From assembly GCA_021521415.1 (NCBI GenBank), contig JAIQDT010010099.1:16158-80157 (forward strand): DNA of 64,000 nucleotides. Direction: 5' to 3'. Of this stretch, positions 43,278-54,262 are shown piece after piece. The notes under the pieces are model-generated. The model was not told the origin of the DNA, made no database searches, and worked only from the letters and a program-made list of their open reading frames with translations. This DNA is from Bidens hawaiensis (Eukaryota > Streptophyta > Magnoliopsida > Asterales > Asteraceae). The translations under genes were made by a program, and so were the position numbers. The stretch's first letter is position 1. Each line of letters begins with the position of its first letter.

Positions 43278-43532
43278 TTAGATTTCTCGGTTAAGGAAGT
43301 TGAGCTTGTAATCCACATCTTTGTTGTGACTTTCAACAATGTGGAAATTCTCAAACCTCAGTAGTTCGACCTTGTTTTTCAACTCGATCAAGCGAGCCTC
43401 CACTTGAATGTTGCTCTCGACTTGGTCTCTCACTATACTTTGAAGCCTCATGATTTCTTCTTCAAGATGTGAAGAAAAATCGCCATTTTTGAATTTCCTC
43501 ACTGGTTTCCATTCCATTTTCTTGTTATCCAT
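43278..43532 (-). CDS. Short coiled-coil reading frame 1 in the Athila 3' region
   Basis: 84 residues from ATG at 43532 (MDNKKMEWKPVRKFKNGDF). Residues ~20-70 are rich in Leu/Ile/Val at heptad-like spacing with many Glu/Lys/Arg (EEEIMRLQSIVRDQVESN, ARLIELKNKVELLRFE), so a coiled coil is likely. A TATA-like CTCTATATATTA lies about 50 bp upstream and two CACGG...CCGTG-type repeats lie further upstream. It has the same layout as the frame at 43952-44278. I do not know a family; whether it is expressed is unknown. Confidence 0.45.
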   Translation of the reverse strand: MDNKKMEWKPVRKFKNGDFSSHLEEEIMRLQSIVRDQVESNIQVEARLIELKNKVELLRFENFHIVESHNKDVDYKLNFLNREI

Positions 43533-43559
43533 TTGAGGAATTTTTAGTTTGGTATGAAT

Positions 43560-43770
43560 GGAATAGTGAAGATGGCTTGTAATATATAGAGAGACTGGAA
43601 CGTCGAGCACGGCCCCGTGTAACATGGTACACGACCCCGTTTTTTTGAGGGAACAAATGTTTCTGATTCAGAGAATTGTACGGAGTCAGTGCGTATCATG
43701 CTGAAAATTCTAGGGTGACCACGGCCCCGTGTAAAGAGAGGCACGACCCGTGCTTTTGGTCACTGAAATT
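43560..43770. repeat. CACGG/CCGTG repeats upstream of coiled-coil frame 1
   Basis: Near-palindromic GC boxes in an AT-rich setting: CACGGCCCCGTGTAACATGG, CACGACCCCGTTTTT, CACGGCCCCGTGTAAAGAG and CACGACCCGTGCTTTT. They come in pairs about 20-30 bp apart. The same type of box fills the U3 part of the Athila-type solo LTR at 49410-49690. Confidence 0.7.
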
Positions 43771-43951
43771 TTATCTTTGATTTTCAGCAAAACGCGAGAT
43801 CAGGAATTTTTGGAACGTTGTTTAAGATGCTAATTGAACATTTTTAACGCCCAAATTTTACTTTTCATTAATAATAAGGTCCTAAACATAGAAATGGGGT
43901 AAGCCCGAAAGTCCTAAAACATGAAATTAAGTTGGGTTAAGTCCGAAAGTC

Positions 43952-44278
43952 CTAAACCTTGTGCCTAATGCACTTGATTACACATGAAAAGATAAAATGA
44001 CTCAAAATTTCGTCGAATGGATCTCCTCCATCGAATGGCACGGGTGGAGGAAAGTAGGTGAAACGAAGGACTTGAAACTGAAGTTGTTCATTGATATCCC
44101 GTAGTTCCATTTTCATGCTTTCCACCAACTCGGTGAGTTGAATGAGGCGCATTTCTGCAAGGAGATTCATTTTTGTGAGTTCCTTCACGAGCTCTTGAAG
44201 TTTGATGAGTAGCTCGGTTTTGGAAATGTGTCGGGTTTCGTTTCTTGGTTGACGACGAACAGGAATTTCATTGCTCAT
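43952..44278 (-). CDS. Short coiled-coil reading frame 2 in the Athila 3' region
   Basis: 108 residues from ATG at 44278 (MSNEIPVRRQPRNETRHISK); the longer frame from 44290 has no earlier ATG. Residues ~20-65 form a likely coiled coil (ELLIKLQELVKELTKMNLLA, EMRLIQLTELVESMKMELRD). It is related to frame 1: basic N-terminus, then LQ..V......N...E.RLI.L...VE. The C-terminus has PPPVPFDGGDPFDEI. CACGG/CCGTG boxes lie upstream at 44370-44530. No known function. Confidence 0.45.
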   Translation of the reverse strand: MSNEIPVRRQPRNETRHISKTELLIKLQELVKELTKMNLLAEMRLIQLTELVESMKMELRDINEQLQFQVLRFTYFPPPVPFDGGDPFDEILSHFIFSCVIKCIRHKV

Positions 44279-44369
44279 CTCTGCTGGCAATTTGATTTCT
44301 CAGGGGTGAGAGTTTATGTTTGGTTTGGTGTAAGAAATGCATTGGCAATAGATGCAATTAATAGCCAAA

Positions 44370-44530
44370 CAGTTGGCAGGCACGACCCCATGTTTCTAGA
44401 AACACGGCCCCGTGCTTTTGATCTGACAATTCTGTTACGGACCAGACTGACTTAGATTTTTGCAGTGAAGATTATGGCCCACACTTTGTGGCACGAGACC
44501 GTGCTTGCTGAGGCACGCCCCCGTGTTTTG
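44370..44530. repeat. CACGG/CCGTG repeats upstream of coiled-coil frame 2
   Basis: Boxes GCACGACCCCATGTTTC, CACGGCCCCGTGCTTTT, GCACGAGACCGTGCTTG and GCACGCCCCCGTGTTTTG, in two pairs, as in front of frame 1. Confidence 0.7.
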
Positions 44531-44639
44531 AGACACTTTTTTTAGTAAAACAAAGGAACATATATACAAGGTCTGTTTTAATGAGGGTCTTGGCCAGACC
44601 CTACTTTCCGTATGTTCATTGGTTTTGGTAAAGGATTAC

Positions 44640-45850
44640 GACCTCCGAGACAGCCTCGAACGTCCATCGATGTATGGTTTCAATCGATGTCCATTAACCT
44701 TGAACTTGTGGCCGTCAGAATATGAAATCTCAACTGTCCCATAGTCATAAAATTGATTCAACTATATATGGACATGTCGAACGAGATTTCAACTTTCCTG
44801 GGAAAATACGGAAACGTGTGTTATATAACTGTACACGATCGCCAACTTGAAACTTTTTGTTTGCTTTTAAACGGGCGTCGTGTGAACGTTTAGTCTTCTC
44901 TTTGTAAGACCAGCAATTTTCTTATGCCAATGCTTTTATTCTTCTAGCTCGTGAATTTGATCATCCCGATTTTTACCTGCGGACGTTAGATCACAATTTA
45001 CTGCTCTAAGATCCTAGTAAGCTTTGTGTTTTAGTTCTATAGGTAGATGACATACTTTCCCATAAATAAGTTTGAATGGTGTTGTTTCTATGGGGGTTTT
45101 GTAAGCTGTCTTAAGGGCCCACAAAGCGTCATCTAACTTTTCTGCCCAATTTTTGCGATTCATCCCTACAGTTCTTTCAAGAATCCTTTTTATTCCTCTA
45201 TTTGAGACTTCCACTTGCCCATTGGTTTAAGGATGATATGGTGTTTTCAAACGGTGGTGAACTCCATATTGTGCTAATACTTTGTCCATTAAAGCATTGC
45301 AGAAGTGAGTACCTCTGTTGCTGATTAAGGCATTTGGAGTACCGAATCATAAAAATAACCTTTTTAGAAATCGTATAACAACTCGAGCATCGTTATAGGG
45401 AAGAGCTTGAGCTTCTACCTATTTAGAAACGTAGTCGACTGCTACAAGGATGTATTTATTTCAGAGAAGTTTGGAAATGGGCCCATGAAATCTATTCCCC
45501 ATACATCAAAGATCTCACAAATTTGAATGCCTTTACGAGCCATCTCATTTTTGGCTAAGATGTTTTCGGCTCTTTGACAAGCATCACATGCTTGGATCAA
45601 AGCATGTGTGTCTTTATATATGGTGGGCTAGAAAAATTTTGTATCAAACACTTTCCTTACCGTGGTAGCGTTACTGTGATGTCCACCAGTTGGTCCTTCA
45701 TGGCAGTGTTTGTGGATATCTAAGGCTTCCTTTCCTGATACACACCTACGAACAACCTGATCGGCACCTACCCTAAACAAGTAAGGGTCTTCCTAGAAGT
45801 AGAACTTAAGGTTGGAAAATAATTTCTTCCTTTTTTGATGAGTTAGCCCT
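44640..45850 (-). pseudogene. Athila integrase remnant
   Basis: The best frame, 45214-45014, carries [36 protein letters not shown] and [18 protein letters not shown], typical of the Athila integrase core end. The zinc-binding and first catalytic parts lie in 45230-45850 in broken frames. The C-terminal domain can be read near 44640-44840 (FPGKLKSR, then SDGHKFKVNGHRLKPY) across frameshifts. Several stops make it inactive. Confidence 0.8.
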
Positions 45851-45862
45851 TTTCTTAGGATT

Positions 45863-46530
45863 CTACAAGAAATAGCTCTCGAAATCAGCAAACCAAGGAA
45901 TTTCATCCTCCTCTTTCATGAATGATTGGATATGCATTAGAACTTCGTGTGGAAAATTATCATAGATAATTTCCTTGTGATGTTCGTCTGAAGCTGGGCA
46001 TTTTAAGCGTGAAAGATGGTATGTGGCTAAATTTTCTGCTCCCTTCTTGTCCTTGACTTCTATGTCGAATTCTTGAAGTAGTAGAATCCATCGGATAAGT
46101 CTGGGTTTTGCATCTTGCTTGTTGAAGAGGTATCGTATGGCTGCATGCTTGGTGTAAACCATAGTTTTGGAAAGAACTAGGTAGGATCTAAATTTTCAAA
46201 GGTAAAAACTACGGCTAATAACTCTTTTTCTGTTGTGGTGTAATTTTCTTGTGCATCATTAAGAGTTTTACTAGCATAGTAAATTGGGTAAAAATGTTTC
46301 TCTTTGCGTTGTCCTAGTACGGATCCAACTACAAAGTCACTTTCATCGCACATGATTTCGAATGGAAAGGTCCAATCAGGTGTAGTCATGATTGGTGCGT
46401 GGACAAGTTTGTCTTTCAATGTGTTGAATGATTCAACACATTTTTCAAAGAAGACGAATGGTACGCCTTTTCCTAGAAGTTTGGATTTTTTTATGAAACG
46501 CGATAAAATCCTGTGTGACCTAGAAAACAT
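45863..46530 (-). pseudogene. Athila RNase H remnant
   Basis: Two frames: 46530-46177 (FFEKCVESFNTLKDKLVHAP, CDESDFVVGSVLGQRKEKHF, YASKTLNDAQENYTTTEKEL) and 46162-45863 ([40 protein letters not shown]). The catalytic Asp of CDESD and the Glu of TEKEL are retained. A frameshift near 46165-46180 and a Lys in place of the usual Asp of VYTDHAA are visible. Confidence 0.85.
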
Positions 46531-47489
46531 CTAATGGATTTGATTGAAGTTGGTGGCGAAGTTTGGATATGGTTTCTATTTATTCCCTATCAACTTTTAG
46601 TCCTGCTTGGGATATCTTATGATTAAGAACAATGCCTTATTTGACCATAAAGTTGCATTTTTCCCAGTTGAGTACTAAGTTAACTTCTTCACACCTAGCC
46701 AACATTTTGTCTAGGTTTTTCAGACAATGACCGATCATCCATAAAACTTCCATAGAGTGTTCGATTATTTCATGAAAGATGGGCACTATGCAACGCTGGA
46801 AGGTGGCTGGAGCGTTACATGGTCCAAATGGCATTCTTCGGTAGGCGAAAGTTCCATACGGACATGTAAAAGTGGTTTTCTCCTGATCTTCAGGAGCAAT
46901 GGGAATCTAAAAGTATCTGGAGAATCCATCAAGAAAATAATAGAACATTTTTCCAGATAAACGTTCAAGCATTTGGTCGATAAAAGGAAGTGGAAAATGA
47001 TCTTTTGATGGTCCTCATTTGTATTAGCCCGTCCTTCTCGTTCATTACAACTGTCATTCTTCCCTTCTTGAGCACTACTTGAACTAGACTTACCCAAGGT
47101 GAATCTGAGATTGGGTAGATTAATCTGACATCAAGGAGTTTGATTACTTCCTTCTTCACCACATCTTGCATGTTGGGATTGACACGTCTTTGATGTTGGA
47201 CCACAGGTTTGTATTCTTCCTCCATGAGAATTTTGTGAGTACAAAAGGAAGGACTGATGCCCTTGATATCCATAATCTTCCATGCGATAGCCTTCTTATG
47301 GTTTTTAAGAACCTTAAGAAGTTCGTCTTTCTCTTCTTTAGAAAGGTGAGATGAAATAATTACTGGGAGTTGAGATTCTTTTTCTTGAAAGGCGTATTCG
47401 AGATGGTTAGGGAGTTCTTTTAACTCTAAGACTGGTGGTTCTTTGATTGATGGTTTTGAGTTTTCATTACATTCGGTGATCTCACACAC
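46531..47489 (-). pseudogene. Athila reverse transcriptase remnant
   Basis: N-terminal part 47489-46965 has LELKELPNHLEYAFQEKESQ, DIKGISPSFCTHKILMEEEY and LIYPISDSPWVSLVQVVLKK. The middle is read in 46965-46820 across frames (APEDQEKTTFTCPYGTFAYR), then MPFGPCNAPATFQRC in 46834-46637. The catalytic FMDD region is disrupted by a frameshift (MEVLWMIGHCLK in the open frame; MDD is seen only in the shifted frame). NWEKCNFMV follows. Inactive. Confidence 0.85.
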
Positions 47490-47492
47490 TAC

Positions 47493-48092
47493 TTATGATG
47501 TTTCTTGATTGTTGTTGTTAGCAACGAGATTTTCATTTTCTAAAATTGGTTTGGTGACATTTTCAGTTAAGATTTGTGCTTCTAGTGTGTTACTGATGGA
47601 TGACTCTCGCACATAGCAACTTATGATAGAATCGATGATGTCAACACAGTATAACGTGTCATCGTGATGTTGCGGATGCTGCTTAGATTTTCCTATGTCA
47701 AAAGTGATTGCCTCGTCATTGATCCAAAGAGTGAGTTTGTCGGTGCAAACATCAATAATAGCCTTTGTCGGTACACTCTTGTCTTCCTTCATTTCTAGAA
47801 TTAGAATATTTACCGGGAAAACAAATTTGTCAATTTGACAAGCATGTTTTCAACAATGCCCCGAGAATATTTAACGGATCGGTCAGCTAACTAAATGCTC
47901 ATGCGGGTGGGCTTTGGTTCTCCTATCTCTAGTTTTGCAAAAACCGCATAAGGTATTAAATGAATACTAGCTCCTAGGTCAGCCAGGGCATTGCTAACAG
48001 ACAAATTTTCTATGAGACAAGGGATAGTAAGGCTCCCTGGATCTGTCATTTTCGGTAGAAGCTTGTTTTGGAGGACAGCTAGCCTTCTTCAC
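47493..48092 (-). pseudogene. Athila aspartic protease and linker remnant
   Basis: The active-site block ALADLGASIHLIPYAVFAKL lies near 47930-47990, followed by GEPKPTRMSI, a TAG where Gln is usual, and LADRSVKYSRGIVENMLVKL. The frame is then lost near 47800-47830 and resumes as TKAIIDVCTDKLTLWINDEA and ITFDIGKSKQHPQ (47792-47493). D-L-G-A replaces D-T/S-G, normal for Athila. The protease would mature the polyprotein. Confidence 0.8.
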
Positions 48093-49205
48093 TCAAGGTG
48101 ACATGCGAGAGTTCATCCAGCTTCCTTTTTTGGTCATCACTTTTTTAAGAAATTTTGCATATTTCGGTATCTGAGCAATGTATTCGACGAAAGGGATGTT
48201 GATGTAGAGTTGTTTGAAGAGTTCTAAAAACTTCCTGTAGTGAGCTTCTAATCTCTCCTGTTTCAGCCGTCCAGGGTATGAAATATGTGGAACATAAGTT
48301 CGGAATGGTTCCTTAGGTTGTACGGTGCCTGTTGGGATCAGTCTTTCCTGTGTCTTATCAGGAACTTCCTTCTCCATAACCGGTTCTGAAGTTGGTGACG
48401 CAACAGTGTTTGTGCCACTTCTTAATGTAACAGCGTTGGCTGTTGCATTAGGGTTTGTTATTATGTTGCTTGGAAGAGTGCTAGGTGGTCTTTCAGATAA
48501 TTGTCGGGCAATCTGTCCGATCTGAGTTTCTAGATTCTACAATGATGCTTGTTGGCTTTTTAGGTCAGCTTCATGCTTCAACAATACTCCGCAGATATCA
48601 ACGACTCTTAAGTCGGCCTTTTTTATGCTTCGTTTGTTTTGGTCATGATTTGGATCAACATTTCTTCAATTTTTGAATAGTTCGAATTTTAATGGCTACT
48701 GGAACTTTGTTCTTGAAATTGAGGTTTAAGTTGGAAAGATCGGTTCATCAGCCTCCTTTTGAATCTGGGGGGTGGTTTCTCCATCTTGGATTGTAGGTGT
48801 TACTGAAAGCGTTGTTTTGACGAGCGATGAAGTCATCTTCTTCCATGGACATAAGGATTTGTTTGCAATCACTCGACTTGTGTGTTCCTCCACATGTGTC
48901 ACATGTGACTTGGTTTTTGATAGATCGGCTTGAAGTTGCTCAAATTTTTTACAGAGTGCTTCAATCTGCACGGTGACAAGAGTGTTGGAATCGACGTGGT
49001 GCATTCCTTTATGTGTTGGTGTAGATCTTGGTGGGTTATGAGTGAAACTCTTCTTTGCTTCCTTCTCCATGATTTCAAATGCTTCGTTAGGTGATTTGGA
49101 TCCAAGGTCTCCATTGGTGACTTGGTCGATGGCCTGTTTGTTTTGACTGGATTGTGCGTCAATGAAAGTTTTTACTTGTAACCATACGCTCAAACCATGG
49201 TGTGG
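48093..49205 (-). pseudogene. Athila gag, C-terminal half
   Basis: 49205-48726 begins at the insertion site with CPHHGLSVWLQVKTFIDAQ, SPNEAFEIMEKEAKKSF and LVTVQIEALCKKFEQLQADL, typical of Athila Gag after the capsid. 48377-48093 holds FLELFKQLYINIPFVEYIAQ and PKYAKFLKKVMTKKG, the Gag-protease linker. The stretch between (48380-48720) is out of frame with stops. The N-terminal half is at 53350-53799. Confidence 0.82.
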
Positions 49206-51900
49206 GCATCTAATGTATATAAAATTATACATCTTTTAGGCATCAAATAATCTTTAAAAACTCCAACTTCTATTAAATAAGATAGCACAGAAGGCTACTT
49301 ATCTTAATAAAATGTAATTTCAGGTAAACCCAAGCCTCAAACGAAGAAACAAGCGAAAAGAAGAAGAAATAATGAAGAAAACACAAGAAAAACAAGAAAC
49401 ACAAGAAACACATGCCTCAAGAAGCACGCCCCATGCTTCTGAACACCAGAAAAAGGCAAAAATCTACAAGAATTGAAGCACATGTCAACAAAAGCACGGG
49501 GCCATGCCTCTTTGACCACGGGGCCGTGGTCACCTCCAGATAAAGACAAAATGAATTAAAGCACATGCCAATAAAAGCACGAGGGCGTGCCTCTGGAAGC
49601 ACACCCCCGTGGTGAGTCATCATGTACGATCTGACAACATTCAACTGGGACACGTAGACACGGGGCCGTGCTTACTAAAGAATGGGGTCGTGCTTCTCCT
49701 TCCAGACTGCCTATAAATAGAGGCTGTGTGGCATTTGAGAAGTGTTCTTGAAGAAGAATTCTAAACGGTTTTCTCTTAAAAAAACACCCACATTACACTC
49801 CTATTGAAGATCTTGTAAGGAGTTTGAAGGCTTGGAGGTTATCATCATCATCCATCATCATCAACACCATCATAATCCATCATTAAGAAAGGAGGCTCAT
49901 CCACAATGGGTTAGATTGATCTAAGTTTAATCATGTGTTTGTTATTATCTCTTCTTATGTTCATAACAATGCTCATTATGAGCTAAACTCCTATTACCAT
50001 CTATAGTCTATGAAGAAATTTGTTTTACTTGATGATTACATGAAACATGTGGTTTAGTTTGATATAGTACATGGTTATTTTGCAATTATCCATTTATGAA
50101 GAAATGTTTTGTCACTTTAACTAAATACATCAAGGTTGATGATTTATAATCATTCATGGTAATTCATGTTCTTGGAAACTAGAAATGGTAAAAAGAATAC
50201 TTTGATACTTTATTCAAGATAAAACATGGATCCTTATGTTGTACTTAGAAATGATAAGATATAAGCTATGATCTATTTCTCTAGTTTTGATAATTCTAAA
50301 ATAACATTGTTAACACAATTGCATAGGTTATCATGCTAGTTAAAGAAATCATATGTCAATGGAATGTGTAATTATAATCTAATTAAATCAACCAAGGGGA
50401 GGTTGTGTGAGTTAACTACAATCACTCGAAGTTGTTAGGATTGGTATTTGAGAAATCAAAGTCAATCCTAATCATTCTACTATACAAACTGCTTGTCTAC
50501 TTAAATTGACATTCTCGTGGTAACATGACATTAGGATAGGATGGACTTTAAAATGAGCATGTTACTTTCTTTTATGTCATAGAATATGTTCACTTAGAAA
50601 TGAGGGACTATTCTATCATATATTATTTGGACAAGTTTATCACATGTTTATTTAATAATCATCAAGGAATAACGGAGTGGATTCTTGATATTAGATGGTA
50701 AACGTTTGTAACATCCTAATTTCGGTTTTATTAATAGAATAAATATCGTCTATTTTATAGTGGGTCGTTATCGGTTTAGAGAAATAGAATACGAGTTGGG
50801 CTAGTGTTGGGTTAAATGGATATGGATTATGGACTTGGATTATGAAAGAAAGAGGAAAGGACCATGGGCTTAAGCCCATGATCCATAATTATATAAACCA
50901 TTAATCCCTCATTTAATTAATTCTCACACATTCCATACACCACCCAAAACACACACTTAAGATTTCTCTCTAGTTCTTCCCTATCTACACCGAAACCAAG
51001 AAGGAAACCGAGCACCGACCCGAGGTAATACTAGTATGATGTTTTATTAGCTTAAACCCATTAGATATAGTCACGAAACGACGAGCCGACACCGTTAAAC
51101 CATTTAAGTCACGAGATCCGGATGGAATCGGGTATAAAACGAACCTATGATGAGCTTAGGGGTCACCCTAGCTCAGATCTGGATCGAACGGGATGAAAAA
51201 CGGTGAAAAACGAGCTAAAACCCGTTTTTCCGGCGAAATCGTGTTTTTCCGGCGGCTTTCCGGCAATGAAGGCGCCGGAAAGGCGGCGCCGGAAAGTGGT
51301 ACGAGGTTAAGGGGGGAATTTCAGGGAATGTTCTGACATTCCTGACCTAACCCTAGTTCGCTACAGGAATATAGCGAATTAAAGGTAATTCGCTAGCTAG
51401 TTCGTCCATGGGAACATAGCGAACCGATTACAGTTCGTGTTCAATTCGTTAAGGGAAAGGGATGACGAATCACCCTTGATTCGTTATAGCCAGTTCGTTA
51501 GAAGAGAGAACGAATTAGATGGACTAATTCGTTATATGGACTAATTCGTTATGTGGACTGATTCGCTAAGAGTTCAATTCGTCATAGGGTTCAATTCGCT
51601 AACCAGACCAAACGAATAAGGCCTGATTCGTTATAAGGTAACGAATGGGTTCATTCGTTATGAACCCCATACGTTAAAGGACTGGGACGAATTAGAAGTT
51701 TAACATAATGACAGAATGGTCCCTGGACTTAGAAAAGAATGATTTAATTACAAATAAGCCCTTGAACTTTTAAGTAACATATTATTCAATGATCCAAAAT
51801 GCTAATGGAAAATGTGTAAGACAGTTAATGATAAGTTCGCCGGAGTTAGCAAATTAGAAAATAAATTAAAAACCTAATGAAAAATGTGTTAAGACAGCTC

Positions 51901-51989
51901 GACCCCAGCCAGGGGCTCTGCCCCTTGGACCCTGCTAGGGGCTGCCGCCCCTAGACTCCGCTGCCAGGGGCGCTGCCCCCGGACCCTCG
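51901..51989. repeat. GC-rich multi-hairpin module in a solo LTR
   Basis: Contains AGGGGCTCTGCCCCT, AGGGGCTGCCGCCCCT and AGGGGCGCTGCCCCC, each a short inverted repeat, in an otherwise AT-rich LTR. The same module is in reverse at 61081-61170 in the other solo LTR but absent from the gag-only element's own LTRs. Confidence 0.8.
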
Positions 51990-52394
51990 TTCGTTGTGGG
52001 TAGTAGCTAAGACTAGAAAGATGATATGAGTAGTGATAGTTAATTGATACATGTAAATATTATACAGTTAGCCGTGCACAGCTCAAGAAGGGAATAACGA
52101 TTAACGGAGAGCGTAACAGGATCCAGGTGAGTTTCTTGCCCAATTTATGTGTTATGTTTTCGGGGCTGTGTGCATACTCAATATGTTTGTTAATACGCTT
52201 ATCCTAAGAGATAAGTGTATGCCTTATGTGAATAATGTGAAATGTATGAATGATTGCTTGATGGTACGTGAACGATCTTCGGATATTGCACGTACAGTCA
52301 GGTTGTAACGCTATATATAAGGTAAGTATGATATGTATGCTTATGTGTATGAACGTGATAAAGTTAATAAAAGAAGGAAAGGATGGTTGTATGG

Positions 52395-52587
52395 TTACGA
52401 AAAAGGTACCGAGCCCTAATAATACTCGAGGTATGATGTATGGTTGTATGGTAACGAAGAGGGAATCGAACCCTACAAATATTCGAGAACTAGGGAACCG
52501 AACCCTACTAATATTCGAGGAAAGAGGGTACCGAGCCCTAATAATACTCGAGGAAGGAGGGTACCGAGCCCTAATAATACTCAAGGA
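52395..52587. repeat. LTR minisatellite, ~33-bp units
   Basis: Five degenerate units of the type GGGTACCGAGCCCTAATAAT followed by ACTCGAGGAA. It occupies the position of the 57-bp minisatellite in the gag-only element's LTRs, with a different unit. Confidence 0.8.
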
Positions 52588-53349
52588 ATGTAGGGCGCAA
52601 TGCTCTTTATAACGTAAGATATGAAAGCAAGTTAGTACAAAAGAAAGTATGAAAGTATGAAAGTATGATTGAAAGAATATAAGTTTATGTGTATTGTATA
52701 ATGTATGATTAACTAGAACTCACTCAGCGTAATTGACTTTTAGTATGCACGCAGGTGAGTAGGATGAGGCAGCTCGCTTGAGGAGACACGTGGCATTGAA
52801 TAAGAGGCTGGCATCAGAAGTCTCAAGACGTGATATGTTTTAATTACTTTGTTTTTGAAAGACAAGTTGTTTGTTTAAGACAAGTTTTGGATTGTTACGA
52901 AATGTTTTATGAAAGTTTTTAATGTTCCGCGAATGTTTTAATTAACTCTGATATTTAGAACTGTGTTTATGAGTAAATCCCACACGAAAGTAGGGCTACC
53001 GGTAACGGGGCCTTACAACGTTCATATAATTGAGTTACTCACTTAGAACTTCTCTTCTTGTCACCTATATATTATATATTTTTATTTTATATAAAGTTTA
53101 AAACTCAACTTCAAAATGATTAAACCTTTCGACTAAAGTAAAACAAAGATTTATTATTGGAAACATATGTGTCCACGGATCGACACTCGGTTCTTACCGA
53201 TACTATTATAAATATACGATAGGTACACTTGCCTATTTTGTGTGTGTTTAATCTTAGTAGAAATCACTTTTATAAATTTAAAACACTATCTTGTGCGAAA
53301 GCTAAGCTTCTATCCTTCATATTTTAACCGCAACGCACACAGCACATCA

Positions 53350-53799
53350 GCATCTTCTCAGAAGACTTTTGTATCTCTCCGATGGCGCGTGTAATGACTC
53401 ATCATCATCGGTCCGAAATCCTGTAATACTGGCTCGATATTTGACAGTTTTATCATGCGGAAAGTATTTGAGGAGAAATTTTTCAACCATCTGGTCCAAG
53501 TTGGTGATGGAACCAAAGGAAAGAGACTCTATCCATTCTAAGGCTTGTCCCCTTAGAGAGAAATGAAAGAGTTTGAGTTTGATCTGATCTTCTAAACAGT
53601 TTTGAATTTTAAAGGTTTCGCAGATTCGTAAGAATCTAGATATATGAGAAAGAGGGTCTTCATCGATGAGACCATGAAATTGAACTGAATTTTCCATCAT
53701 ATGAATGGTGCTTGATTTTATTTCAAAATTTTCGGTGATTTCGAGTGGAGCCACTCCATTGCCGTAGCTTTTGAGAGTTGGCTTGGCATATTGGCTCAT
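53350..53799 (-). pseudogene. Athila gag, N-terminal half
   Basis: Starts MSQYAKPTLKSYGNGVAPLE at 53799 and holds the capsid (Retrotrans_gag) core: FHGLIDEDPLSHISRFLRIC, LKLFHFSLRGQALEWIESLS and DQMVEKFLLKYFPHDKTVKY. It ends at the inserted solo LTR after SLLRRC. This half has no stop. Confidence 0.85.
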
Positions 53800-54237
53800 G
53801 TTTTGTTCATTTTTTGTGCTTCCATCATTTCTTCCGTTTGATTTTATCCTGATGTCGTGGCGTCTACTGATTCGTCTTTGATTGTTTCAACGGTTTATGC
53901 AGTCAGTTTACGTATTCGTCGGCGAAAAAGTCATTCCGTTTCAAAAATTGGGGAAACAAGCTCAGGTCCGAATGTAGAGGACATACATGAGATTAAATCA
54001 AATTTAGACTATTAAACTGTAGGTTAGTTAAAGTTAAAACTAATGGTTAGGTTAGGCTATTTTAAAACTAAACTAAAGTATAAGTTAATTAAATTTAAGC
54101 TAAAGTAAAGGTTAGACTAGCCTTAAAAAAGTTCTAATCTAATAGTTAGTAAAAAGAGAATTAAATAGAGTTAAAAATATATACAATTATAAACAATGAT
54201 TAAATTAAAACTTGGATTGTTCTTAGAAACGTACCGT
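53800..54237 (-). other. Athila leader
   Basis: Untranslated region between the primer site and the gag start; AT-rich with TTAAACTAAAGT-type near repeats at 54000-54120. No reading frame. Confidence 0.6.
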
Positions 54238-54256
54238 GTCCCCGGCAGCGGCGCCA
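54238..54256 (-). other. Athila primer-binding site
   Basis: On the minus strand TGGCGCCGCTGCCGGGGAC, six bases after the LTR end. This type of site is usual for Athila elements, which use a tRNA other than initiator Met. Confidence 0.85.
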
Positions 54257-54262
54257 AAAACT

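Larger units (their letters stand above)
50707..53017 (+). mobile_element. Solo LTR of the gag-only Gypsy family, nested
   Basis: TGTAACATCCTA to ACGGGGCCTTACA, 2311 bp, flanked by an identical ACGTT (50702-50706, 53018-53022). Similar to the LTRs at 34324 and 38592 but more diverged, with a GC-rich module (51901-51989) and a different minisatellite (52395-52587). Confidence 0.88.
49211..53349 (+). mobile_element. Athila-type solo LTR in opposite orientation, inserted in the Athila gag
   Basis: Flanked by an identical GCATC at 49206-49210 and 53350-53354, where removing the insert restores the gag frame. Ends TAATGTATAT (first G probably mutated to A) and ACATCA, inverted to each other as TGATGT/ACATCA. 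Without the nested LTR it is about 1.82 kb. Its 3' part (50430-50706 plus 53018-53349) is roughly 80 percent similar to the inverted 5' LTR at 54263-54872. U3 has the CACGG/CCGTG boxes (49410-49690), then a TATA box CTATAAATAGAG (49712-49723). No internal region remains, so it is a solo LTR. Confidence 0.85.
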
